Shown: positions 1 through 6,256, counted from the stretch's first letter. The stretch: 6,655 bases of DNA from Reyranella sp. (GCA_004296815.1 SCVT01000533.1:1-6655); one strand, 5' to 3'. The notes: generated from the sequence alone by a model not told the origin. Numbers and translations are program-made.

Positions 1-16
1 ACCGTATTGTCAATCG

Positions 17-22
17 TACAAT
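17..22 (+). promoter_or_regulatory. possible -10 box of the repressor gene
   Basis: TACAAT differs from the TATAAT consensus at one base and sits 44 bases before the preferred ATG of the S24 regulator. It lies in a stretch (1-66) that is clearly richer in A and T than the coding sequence after it. A matching -35 box at normal spacing would fall at or beyond the left edge, so the promoter cannot be confirmed. Confidence 0.35.
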
Positions 23-46
23 TCCTAGTAGACGGAAACAGCCGAA

Positions 47-63
47 GCTGGCAAAATGCCAGC
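47..63. repeat. perfect 7-3-7 inverted repeat before the S24 regulator (possible operator or hairpin)
   Basis: GCTGGCA and TGCCAGC are exact reverse complements separated by AAA, ending three bases before the ATG at 67. There is no run of T after it and a gene starts directly downstream, so it is not a terminator. As DNA it could be an autoregulatory operator, since LexA-like repressors commonly control their own gene. As RNA it would form a seven-pair hairpin across the place where a ribosome binding site should be. If translation starts upstream (TTG at 7) it would be inside the gene. Confidence 0.55.
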
Positions 64-66
64 ACT

Positions 67-723
67 ATGGATGCACCCCGCAAGCTCTTGGTCGATACGC
101 TGGCTCGCCGGTCAGATCTCGACCTGAAGAACCTGTCGCTGGCCATCGGCCGCAACCACGCCTACCTCCAGCAATATCTGATGCGCGGCTCGCCGCGCGA
201 GCTGCCGGAGTCGGCACGCCACGGCCTCGCTCCGCTGCTGGGCGTGTCACCGGACGATCTGCGGTCGAGCTCCCCGCCGGGCGGCCGGCTTGAGGGCGAC
301 GTGCGCAGCGCCGGCCCTCTGCGCGGAGCTGATCGCGCCGACTTGCCGGTCTATGCATCGGCCGAAGGCGGCGGCGGCGCCATCATCATTACCAGCGAGC
401 CGATCGACTACGTGCGCCGCCCCGAGCCCCTGTTGTCGGTGCGCGACGGCTACGGCTGCTACGTCATTGGCGACAGCATGAGCCCCGCCTACGAGCAGGG
501 CGACCTCCTGCTGGTCCATCCCGGCCGCCCGGTGCGTCCAGGCGACGACTGCGTCTTCGTCCGCGACCAGGGTGATGGCACCCAGCAGGCGCTTGTGAAG
601 CGCTTGCTGCGCAGCACGACGGAGAAGTGGCGCGTCCGCCAGTTCAACCCGGCCAAGGACTTCGACCTCGACCGCAGCCAGTGGCAGAAAGTCCAGCTCA
701 TCGTCGGCAAGTACTCGCGCTAG
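67..723 (+). CDS. XRE-type helix-turn-helix / S24 (LexA-like) transcriptional repressor
   Basis: This is a 218-residue DNA-binding regulator with a LexA/UmuD-type C-terminal domain. Residues about 20-47 form the helix-turn-helix (SLAIGRNHAYLQQYL is the recognisable core). A variable Gly/Pro/Arg-rich linker follows, then the S24 domain at about 93-216. The catalytic dyad is visible: Ser137 in GDSMS and Lys178 in ALVKRL. At the usual self-cleavage position, about 35 residues before the Ser, there is a Glu-Gly-Gly-Gly stretch and not Ala-Gly; one Ala-Gly pair lies further upstream at 82-83. I chose ATG 67 because the first 22 codons in frame from TTG 7 are AT-rich and unlike the family; the frame is also open to the window edge, so an earlier start is not excluded. 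No Shine-Dalgarno is seen at 67. It may control itself and the operon starting at 785; that is inference. Confidence 0.85.
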   Translation: MDAPRKLLVDTLARRSDLDLKNLSLAIGRNHAYLQQYLMRGSPRELPESARHGLAPLLGVSPDDLRSSSPPGGRLEGDVRSAGPLRGADRADLPVYASAEGGGGAIIITSEPIDYVRRPEPLLSVRDGYGCYVIGDSMSPAYEQGDLLLVHPGRPVRPGDDCVFVRDQGDGTQQALVKRLLRSTTEKWRVRQFNPAKDFDLDRSQWQKVQLIVGKYSR

Positions 724-729
724 CCGGGC

Positions 730-759
730 TTGACCGACCATAGGATTGTATCCTATATT
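730..759 (+). promoter_or_regulatory. sigma-70-type promoter of the 785-4982 operon
   Basis: TTGACC (730-735, five of six to TTGACA) is followed after 18 bases by TATATT (754-759, five of six to TATAAT). Transcription would start near 766, giving a leader of about 20 bases before the ATG at 785 with its own GGAGG. It lies directly after the stop of the S24 gene, so the four downstream genes can be expressed independently of it. The spacer is filled by the 740-756 palindrome, the classic arrangement for repression by steric block. Confidence 0.65.
740..756. promoter_or_regulatory. perfect 7-3-7 palindromic operator within the promoter
   Basis: ATAGGAT and ATCCTAT are exact reverse complements separated by TGT. 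The palindrome fills most of the -35/-10 spacer and covers the first three bases of the -10 box, so a bound dimer would block RNA polymerase. The binding regulator is unknown: candidates are the adjacent S24 protein or a regulator outside the window. It has the same 7-3-7 geometry as the repeat at 47-63 but a different sequence. Confidence 0.65.
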
Positions 760-784
760 CCCTATCGCCCAGGGCGGAGGGATC

Positions 785-1075
785 ATGGAGACAGCCTATT
801 ATCTGATCGTCGAACGGGAAGTCGGCGGTCGCCGGCTGCGCCTGCTGGATGACTACGCGACCGCCGACCGATTGATCGGCGATGCCGCGGACTACGAAGC
901 CGGCGAGTTCTCAGGAGATTGGGTCGGCGGCCTGCAACTCGTCTTCGATGCGTCAGGCCGACTTGCCGCCGCCTCCAGGATCGAAGATCTCGGCTCTCTG
1001 GTACGCGCCGAACTTGCAGCCCGCACGGACTGGAAACGCTCGCAGGCGCGCCGGGAACGCTGGGCGTCGAGCTGA
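785..1075 (+). CDS. hypothetical protein, 96 residues, first gene of the operon
   Basis: I do not recognise this family. ATG 785 is preceded by a strong GGAGG (776-780) at short spacing. A TTG at 746 in the same frame would lie inside the operator and core promoter, so I reject it. The protein is soluble and charged: a likely beta strand (YYLIVERE, residues 5-12), a strand-helix-like middle with several acidic residues (about 20-43), a conserved-looking GDWVGGLQLVFD strand at 44-55, a helix at about 63-79, and an Arg-rich tail (KRSQARRERW). There is no signal peptide, membrane segment or Cys cluster. It ends 20 bases before the flavin oxidase gene, so it is very probably co-transcribed and could be an accessory or ligand-binding factor for the pathway. 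That role is a guess from context only. Confidence 0.7.
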   Translation: METAYYLIVEREVGGRRLRLLDDYATADRLIGDAADYEAGEFSGDWVGGLQLVFDASGRLAAASRIEDLGSLVRAELAARTDWKRSQARRERWASS

Positions 1076-1084
1076 GCCCGCGCT

Positions 1085-1090
1085 AGGAAG
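1085..1090 (+). promoter_or_regulatory. ribosome binding site of the flavin oxidase gene
   Basis: AGGAAG lies five bases before the ATG at 1096. It fixes that start and shows that the 20-base gap after the 96-residue gene holds only a translation signal. Confidence 0.6.
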
Positions 1091-1095
1091 CAATC

Positions 1096-2217
1096 ATGCG
1101 GACGATCATTGTGGGCGGCGGCATCATGGGGCTCAGCACGGCCTGGGGCCTTGCCCGCCAAGGTCATGAGGTCGAGCTGTTCGAGCAGGGCGCCCTGCCC
1201 AACCCACTCGCCTCGTCGATGGACGAACACCGGCTGATTCGCCACCCCTACGGTGAGCACCGGGGTTATGCCCGCATGATCGACGACGCCTATCGCGCCT
1301 GGGATCTGCTGTGGGCCGATCTCGGCCAGCGCCTGTATGCATCGACCGGTACCTTGGCGTTGAACGGTAACGGTGCGGACTGGGCGGAGCGATCGGCAGC
1401 GACATTGGCGAGCATCGGCAAGCCGATGGCGGAAATCCCGGTCGACGAATTGCCGAGCCGTTTTCCCCTGATGGACACGAAGGGGGTCGAGCGTGCTTTC
1501 TGGATTGCCACGGGCGGCGTCCTGTTCGCGCAGGACATCGTTTCCGCACTCGTCCGCCACCTTGCTGCACAGCCGCGTGTGCGACTGCGCGACCATACGC
1601 CGATCCGCGCCGTCGATCTCGAGCGAGGCAGCGTGACGACCGAGAGCGGGGCCACCCATACGGCAGATGTCGTCGTCGTAACGGCGGGCGCCTGGTTCGG
1701 GCGGTTGCTGCCCGCGCTCGCCTCGCGGGTCGTGCCGTCGCGACAGATCGTCGTTTACTTCGACCTGCCGGCTGATCAGCGCGCCGCGTGGGCCAAGGCG
1801 CCCATGGTCATCGAGAAGACCGGCGATGTCGGCCTCTATCTCGTGCCGCCCGCCGAGGGCCGCGGCATGAAGATCGGCGACCATGAATTCAGCCGCAACG
1901 GGGATCCCGCCGCCGAGCGCACGGCGAGCGCCGAGGAAATGCGCCCATTGCTCGACCGTTGCCGCAGCCTGATCAAAGGCTTCGACCGGTGGCGGATCGA
2001 CCGGCTCAAGGTCTGCTTCTACAGCGTGACCGAGGACGAGCGTTTCGTGGTCGAACGCCAGGGCGCCCACGGTTGGGCGATGTCGCCCTGCTCCGGCCAC
2101 GGCTTCAAGTTCGGCGCGCTGATGGGCCTCGAACTGGCTCGGACGATTGTCGAAGGTCGCGACGCCACGGCGCATGCGCGCTGGGCCGCCGGTCTGGTCG
2201 GCGATGAACCGACCTGA
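1096..2217 (+). CDS. FAD-dependent oxidoreductase of the monomeric sarcosine oxidase / N-methyltryptophan oxidase family
   Basis: A DAO-fold flavoenzyme of 373 residues, close to the length of E. coli SolA (372). Such enzymes oxidise secondary amines (N-methyl amino acids) with O2, giving an amine, aldehyde and H2O2. The N-terminal dinucleotide-binding motif is GGGIMG (7-12). Residues I recall from monomeric sarcosine oxidase all have counterparts: Arg46 and Arg49 in HRLIRH, Tyr248, Lys259 (oxygen activation) and His263 in GMKIGDH, Cys307 in VCFYSV (covalent 8-alpha-S-cysteinyl FAD), and Lys338 in SGHGFKF. It should therefore be catalytically active with covalent flavin. There is no signal peptide, so it is cytoplasmic. 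It is third from the end of a four-gene operon, 33 bases before a sugar-acid dehydratase, which suggests an N-substituted sugar acid or amino-acid-like substrate. The exact substrate cannot be told from sequence; the family also holds pipecolate and fructosyl-amine oxidases. Confidence 0.88.
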   Translation: MRTIIVGGGIMGLSTAWGLARQGHEVELFEQGALPNPLASSMDEHRLIRHPYGEHRGYARMIDDAYRAWDLLWADLGQRLYASTGTLALNGNGADWAERSAATLASIGKPMAEIPVDELPSRFPLMDTKGVERAFWIATGGVLFAQDIVSALVRHLAAQPRVRLRDHTPIRAVDLERGSVTTESGATHTADVVVVTAGAWFGRLLPALASRVVPSRQIVVYFDLPADQRAAWAKAPMVIEKTGDVGLYLVPPAEGRGMKIGDHEFSRNGDPAAERTASAEEMRPLLDRCRSLIKGFDRWRIDRLKVCFYSVTEDERFVVERQGAHGWAMSPCSGHGFKFGALMGLELARTIVEGRDATAHARWAAGLVGDEPT

Positions 2218-2234
2218 CAAAATAGGCCTCGGTT

Positions 2235-2242
2235 AGGGAGAG
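2235..2242 (+). promoter_or_regulatory. ribosome binding site of the dehydratase gene
   Basis: AGGGAGAG ends eight bases before ATG 2251 in the 33-base gap (2218-2250). No promoter or terminator is seen in the gap, which supports co-transcription with the oxidase gene. Confidence 0.55.
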
Positions 2243-2250
2243 AAATCGAA

Positions 2251-3990
2251 ATGGCTTCCCGCAAGCGGCGCGCGTCGGCTGCGCCGAAGAAGGCTACCGG
2301 CCTGCGTCAGGGCCTCGCCACCTATGGCGATGCCGGCTTCTCGTTGTTCCTGCGCAAGGCCTTCATCAAGGCGGGCGGCTATTCGGACGATGCGCTCGAT
2401 CGGCCAATCGTCGGCATCACCAACACCTTCTCCGACTACAATCCCTGCCATGGCAACGTTCCCGACCTGATCGAGGCGGTGAAGCGCGGCGTCATGCTGG
2501 CCGGCGCCCTGCCCATGGTCTTCCCGACCGTGTCGATCCACGAGAGCTTCTCGCATCCGACCAGCATGTTCCTGCGGAATCTGATGGCCATGGACACCGA
2601 GGAGATGATTCGCGCCCAGCCAATGGATTCGGTGGTGCTGATCGGCGGCTGCGACAAGACCCTGCCCGCCCAACTCATGGCCGCGGCGAGCGCCGATCGA
2701 CCTGCCGTGGTGTTGCCAGTCGGACCGATGCTGGTCGGCCACTTCAAGGGCGAAGTGCTGGGTGCCTGCACCGACTGCCGCCGCCTGTGGGGTCAGTACC
2801 GCGCCGGCACCTTCTCGGAAGCCGACATCGAAAAGGTCAGCGAACGGCTGGCGCCGACCAAGGGCACCTGCATGGTGATGGGCACCGCCAGCACCATGGG
2901 CTGCATCGTCGAGACGCTGGGCATGGGCCTCCCGGGCAGCGGCTCCATCCCGGCCACGCATTCCGACCGACTGCGCGTCGCCGAGGCGAGCGGCCGGCTG
3001 GCGGCCCAGATGGCCGTCAAGCAGGGACCGAGACCCAGCGAGATCATGACCAAGGCGGCGTTCCGCAACGCGCTGACTGTGCTGCAGGCGATCGGCGGCT
3101 CGACCAACGCGCTCGTCCACCTGACCGCCGTGGCGCGCCGGCTGGGCATCGATATCGAGCTCGAGGAATTCGACGAGATCGGCCGCAACGTGCCGGTCTT
3201 GGTCGACCTCAAACCATCGGGCGACCACTACATGGAGCACTTCCATTGGGCTGGCGGTAACTCGCGACTCATGAAGGAAATCAGGAAGAACCTCGACGAG
3301 AAAGCCACGACCGTCACGGGCAAGACATTGAAGCAAGTCATCGACGCTGCCGAGATGGTGCCGGGCCAGACCGTAATCCGCACGCAGAAGAACCCGATCA
3401 AGCCGACGGGTGGCATGGCCGTGCTGCGTGGCAACCTCGCGCCGCGCGGTGCTGTCATCAAGCACGCCGCGGCTTCGCCAGGACTTCTCACCCATACCGG
3501 GCGCGCGGTGGTCTTCGACTCGCTCGAGGATCTCGCGGCGCGTGGCGACGACCCGAACCTCGATGTGACGGCCGACGACATCCTCGTGTTGCGCAATGCC
3601 GGGCCGAAGGGAGCGCCGGGCATGCCGGAGGCAGGCTCCTTTCCGATCCCCATGAAGCTCGCACGAGCCGGCGTGAAGGACATGATCCGGATCTCCGATG
3701 CCCGCATGAGCGGCACGGCGTTCGGGACGATCGTGCTCCATGTCGCCCCCGAAGCCGCTGTCGGTGGACCGCTGGCGCTGGTGAAGACAGGCGATCGCAT
3801 CACGCTCGACGTTCCGAAACGAAAGATCGAGCTGCTGGTCGGCGCCAAGGAGCTCGCCGCGCGCCGCAAGGCCTGGAAAGCGCCTCCGCCGCATCCCGGT
3901 AGCGACCGCGGTTACACCGGCCTCTTCTTCAGGACCGTGCTGCAGGCCGACGAAGGCGTCGACTTCGACTTCCTCGGACCGGCGAAGTGA
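2251..3990 (+). CDS. IlvD/Edd-family sugar-acid (aldonate) dehydratase, 2Fe-2S enzyme
   Basis: A 579-residue cytoplasmic dehydratase that likely converts an aldonic acid to its 2-keto-3-deoxy form. Cluster ligands are Cys66 (NPCHGN), Cys134 (GGCDKT) and Cys207 (GTCMVMGTASTMGC). The catalytic Ser487 with Thr489 is in RMSGTA, and the magnesium site is Glu98, Asp135 and Glu460 with carbamylatable Lys136. From memory, Rhizobium leguminosarum L-arabinonate dehydratase has Cys59, Cys127, Cys200, Ser480, Glu91, Asp128, Glu453 and Lys129: every residue is shifted by exactly seven, so the two differ by a short basic N-terminal extension and align almost without gaps over this span. This fits the pentonate/aldonate branch better than true IlvD of isoleucine-valine synthesis or Edd. 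The substrate stays open. Its stop overlaps the glycosyltransferase start by four bases. Confidence 0.92.
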   Translation: MASRKRRASAAPKKATGLRQGLATYGDAGFSLFLRKAFIKAGGYSDDALDRPIVGITNTFSDYNPCHGNVPDLIEAVKRGVMLAGALPMVFPTVSIHESFSHPTSMFLRNLMAMDTEEMIRAQPMDSVVLIGGCDKTLPAQLMAAASADRPAVVLPVGPMLVGHFKGEVLGACTDCRRLWGQYRAGTFSEADIEKVSERLAPTKGTCMVMGTASTMGCIVETLGMGLPGSGSIPATHSDRLRVAEASGRLAAQMAVKQGPRPSEIMTKAAFRNALTVLQAIGGSTNALVHLTAVARRLGIDIELEEFDEIGRNVPVLVDLKPSGDHYMEHFHWAGGNSRLMKEIRKNLDEKATTVTGKTLKQVIDAAEMVPGQTVIRTQKNPIKPTGGMAVLRGNLAPRGAVIKHAAASPGLLTHTGRAVVFDSLEDLAARGDDPNLDVTADDILVLRNAGPKGAPGMPEAGSFPIPMKLARAGVKDMIRISDARMSGTAFGTIVLHVAPEAAVGGPLALVKTGDRITLDVPKRKIELLVGAKELAARRKAWKAPPPHPGSDRGYTGLFFRTVLQADEGVDFDFLGPAK

Positions 3991-4982
3991 GCGACGCCAA
4001 GCTTCCGCGCATCTCGGTCGTCGTCACGTGCTACAACTGCCGTGACTATATCGGCGACGCCATCCAGTCGGTCGCGCGGCAAACTCTGCGCGATTTCGAC
4101 TGTGTCATCGTCGACGATGCCTCGACCGACGACTCCGCCGCGGTGGTGCAGCAGACACTCGACCAGCTGGCCGATCCGCGCTTTCAGCTGATCCGGCTCG
4201 AGAAGAATGTGGGCCAGACCGGCGCCACGCGACGTGGTCTGGCCGAAACGCGCGCGACGTTCGTCTGCTTTCTCGACTCGGACGATCTCTGGAATGACGA
4301 CTTCCTGGAGCGTCATCTCGCGGCCCACCTCAATGAGACCTACGCTGTCGGTTTCACGGCCTGCAACGCGCGGCTGATCGACGGCCAGGGCGCCCTGATC
4401 GCAGGCTGCGTCTACTGGTTCGGCAAGGATCGCGCCCGGGCCGATCGCGATCAGGCCTTCGCGCCCGTAGATCCGGCCCGTATCCCCCGGATCGACGCCG
4501 TCCAGGGCAAGGCAGACTGGCGCAGCCAGACACCCTATCGCCTCTACACCAAGCGCGTCGTGCACTGGGTCTGGGTCAGCACGTCATCGATGATGTTCCG
4601 GCGCTCGCTGATCGACCTCGTCTTCCCTGACGACGACGAAGTCTATCGCCTGCACATGGACTTCTACATCGTCGTCATGGCGCAGATGGTGGCGGGATCG
4701 CTGCTGATCGACGAAGCGCTCTATTCCTACCGCCTGCATGGCCGCAATGGCGCCGCCGACAATCCCGTTCTCGGAGGGCGTCTGCATCTGTCGAGCCGGA
4801 ATTGGGGCAACACCTACTCGGTTATGCTGGATCGCATGCTGGGCGCCATGCAGCGCGACAGCGAACGCTTCATCGGCGCCCTCGGCGATCGTCAGTATCG
4901 CCGCATGCTGCTCCGCATGCGGGCTGCACGCGCACCCGCCCCGCTATCGTGGCTTCTGATCGTGCGGAGCTTGCTGGTCTGA
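3987..4982 (+). CDS. family 2 glycosyltransferase (GT-A fold)
   Basis: A 331-residue inverting-type sugar transferase. The N-terminal nucleotide-sugar domain shows SVVVTCYNCRDYI (10-22), the Asp43-Asp44 pair in IVDDAST, and the metal-binding DSDD at 97-100. The acceptor half carries MDFYIVV at about 224-230, where the catalytic base of this family usually lies, and YSYRLHGRNG at 246-255, a common end of the catalytic domain. There is no transmembrane segment, only a short hydrophobic tail (SWLLIVRSLLV), so it is cytoplasmic or loosely membrane-associated. Its GTG start is inside the dehydratase stop (GTGA, 3987-3990), which implies coupled translation. Its last 39 bases overlap the end of mobB on the other strand. 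Donor and acceptor are unknown; pairing with a catabolic dehydratase is unusual and it may be a passenger for surface polysaccharide synthesis. Confidence 0.88.
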   Translation: MSDAKLPRISVVVTCYNCRDYIGDAIQSVARQTLRDFDCVIVDDASTDDSAAVVQQTLDQLADPRFQLIRLEKNVGQTGATRRGLAETRATFVCFLDSDDLWNDDFLERHLAAHLNETYAVGFTACNARLIDGQGALIAGCVYWFGKDRARADRDQAFAPVDPARIPRIDAVQGKADWRSQTPYRLYTKRVVHWVWVSTSSMMFRRSLIDLVFPDDDEVYRLHMDFYIVVMAQMVAGSLLIDEALYSYRLHGRNGAADNPVLGGRLHLSSRNWGNTYSVMLDRMLGAMQRDSERFIGALGDRQYRRMLLRMRAARAPAPLSWLLIVRSLLV

Positions 4983-5459
4983 CACGAAATCGGCGATGAA
5001 CTTGGCCATTGCCATCACGTCGTCGCGGGCGAACCACGGCAGGCTCTCGTCGACGGGCGCTGCATCGGCCGCGATCGCCACGATGTTGGAGTCGGAAGCC
5101 GCCATCGGCCGAGAATGGTCGGCGCGGACCTCGATCTTGGGGTGCGGCTCGCGTTTGTAGCCCTCGATCAGCACCAGATCGCAAGGAGACAGCCGAGCCA
5201 GCACTTCCGAGAGCGGCGGCTCGACGACTTCGCGCATGATGGCATAGCGCTGCCCGCCGACCAGCGCGACCTCGGTCGCGCCTGCTGCGCGATGGCGGAA
5301 GGAATCGGTGCCCGGTTGGTCGATATCCACGGCATGATGGGCGTGCTTGACGGTGGCGATCCGCCAGCCGCGACGTACGAACTCCGCGGTCAGGCGTTCG
5401 ACCAGCGTGGTCTTGCCCGCGTTCTTCCAGCCGGTGACGCCGAAGACGCGATGCGTCAC
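4944..5459 (-). CDS. mobB: molybdopterin-guanine dinucleotide biosynthesis protein MobB
   Basis: A 171-residue cytoplasmic P-loop protein that binds GTP and assists MobA in adding GMP to molybdopterin to form the guanine dinucleotide cofactor. The Walker A motif is GWKNAGKT (10-17). The family's TVKHAHH (37-42) and PGTDSFRHRAAGA block (49-61) follow, then the Walker B-like LVLIEGYKREPHPKIEV (95-111). The GTG start at 5459 overlaps the fdhD stop by four bases with no clear Shine-Dalgarno of its own, so it probably depends on translation of fdhD. The C-terminus (about the last ten residues, polar QAPHDQKPR) runs past the usual end and overlaps the convergent glycosyltransferase gene. mobA is not in the window. 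Confidence 0.93.
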   Translation of the reverse strand: MTHRVFGVTGWKNAGKTTLVERLTAEFVRRGWRIATVKHAHHAVDIDQPGTDSFRHRAAGATEVALVGGQRYAIMREVVEPPLSEVLARLSPCDLVLIEGYKREPHPKIEVRADHSRPMAASDSNIVAIAADAAPVDESLPWFARDDVMAMAKFIADFVSDQQAPHDQKPR

Positions 5460-6256
5460 GGCACGATCCGGTCGGCGTGCGCATAGGCGGTGAGCCGGCC
5501 GTCGCGCACGAAGGCGACCAGCGCAACGCCCGCCTGCTCGGCCGTTTCGATGGCAAGCGATGTCGGCGCCGAAACAGCGGCGATCGCGATCGCACCGATT
5601 GCGGCCGCCTTCTGCACCATCTCGTAGGAGCAGCGGCTGGTGACGACGACGAACCCGCCCTCGTGTGACGCACCATGCTCGGTGAGCGCTCCTGCGAGCT
5701 TATCGAGTGCATTGTGGCGACCGACATCCTCGCGAATCGCGAGCAACACCCCGTCCGTGGAAGCCCAACCCGCAGCATGCGTGGCGCCGTTCAGGCGATT
5801 GATGCGCTGCTGGGCCGGCAGCGCCGCCATGGCACGTTCGATCGCTCCGCGTGACACGGTCGCCATCGCCTCAACCCGAGGCACGCTCCGCAACGCGGCG
5901 TCCAGGCTGTCGACGCCGCAAAGGCCACAGCCGGTCCGGCCGGCTAAGCTACGGCGACGTTCCTGCAGGCCCGCCATACGCTGCGTCGCAATCTCGAGCC
6001 TCACCTCGATGCCGCGGCCCACTGCCTCGACCTCGATATCGTAGATCTCAGACGGCTTGTCGACGATCCGCTCGGTCACCGAGAAGCCCCGCGCGAAATC
6101 CTCGAGGTCGCAAGGGGTCGCCATCATCACCGCATGGCTGATGCCGTTGTAGACCAGGGCGATCGCCACTTCCTCGGCGATCGTCTCATCGAGTGTCTCG
6201 CTGCCCGCGGCAGTGAGGCGCCGCGCCGGTCGGCGTATCGATCCGTCGGCCGTCAC
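5456..6256 (-). CDS. fdhD: formate dehydrogenase accessory sulfurtransferase FdhD
   Basis: A 266-residue cytoplasmic protein that passes sulfur from the IscS desulfurase to the bis-guanine-dinucleotide molybdenum cofactor, which formate dehydrogenases need for activity. The sulfur-carrying CxxC is present as Cys110-Gly-Leu-Cys113 in GRTGCGLCG. Other family blocks are ATPCDLEDFARGF (46-58), REDVGRHNALDK (175-186), TSRCSYEMVQKAA (206-218) and PTSLAIETAEQAGV (231-244). The length is close to E. coli FdhD (277). The start is GTG at 6256, inside the stop of the preceding gene (GTGA), with GAGG at 6267-6264 as a likely ribosome binding site. Its presence implies a molybdenum or tungsten formate dehydrogenase elsewhere in the genome, probably upstream and outside the window. 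Confidence 0.96.
   Translation of the reverse strand: MTADGSIRRPARRLTAAGSETLDETIAEEVAIALVYNGISHAVMMATPCDLEDFARGFSVTERIVDKPSEIYDIEVEAVGRGIEVRLEIATQRMAGLQERRRSLAGRTGCGLCGVDSLDAALRSVPRVEAMATVSRGAIERAMAALPAQQRINRLNGATHAAGWASTDGVLLAIREDVGRHNALDKLAGALTEHGASHEGGFVVVTSRCSYEMVQKAAAIGAIAIAAVSAPTSLAIETAEQAGVALVAFVRDGRLTAYAHADRIVP

Noticed and set aside
47..63. Inverted repeat read as a Rho-independent terminator
   Set aside because: No T-run follows and a gene starts three bases later.
7..66. TTG start for the S24 regulator at position 7
   Set aside because: The added 20 residues are AT-rich and unlike the family, and would put the promoter-like and palindromic elements inside the gene. It is not excluded, because the frame is open to the left edge.
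746..784. Upstream TTG start that would lengthen the 96-residue protein by 13 residues
   Set aside because: The start would lie within the palindrome and before the predicted transcription start, while ATG 785 has a strong GGAGG.
892..2220. 442-codon open frame on the minus strand
   Set aside because: Antisense shadow of the flavin oxidase and part of the 96-residue gene; no domain or ribosome binding site supports it.
2233..3894. 553-codon open frame on the minus strand
   Set aside because: It is antisense to the dehydratase, whose catalytic residues are all present on the plus strand. The translation is His/Arg/Gly-rich with no recognisable domain, as expected for the shadow of a high-GC gene.
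4944..4982. Frameshift or truncation of the glycosyltransferase or mobB at their overlap
   Set aside because: Both proteins contain their full conserved domains before the overlap, and only short polar or hydrophobic tails lie in it, so no disruption is needed to explain it.
5580..5593. Overlapping GCGATCGC palindromes
   Set aside because: They lie within fdhD and encode an Ala-Ile repeat; such octamers are common by chance in DNA of this composition.
4870..5778. 302-codon open frame on the minus strand in a second frame
   Set aside because: It crosses the mobB/fdhD junction in another frame and is very Arg/Ser-rich; both real genes have complete family motifs.
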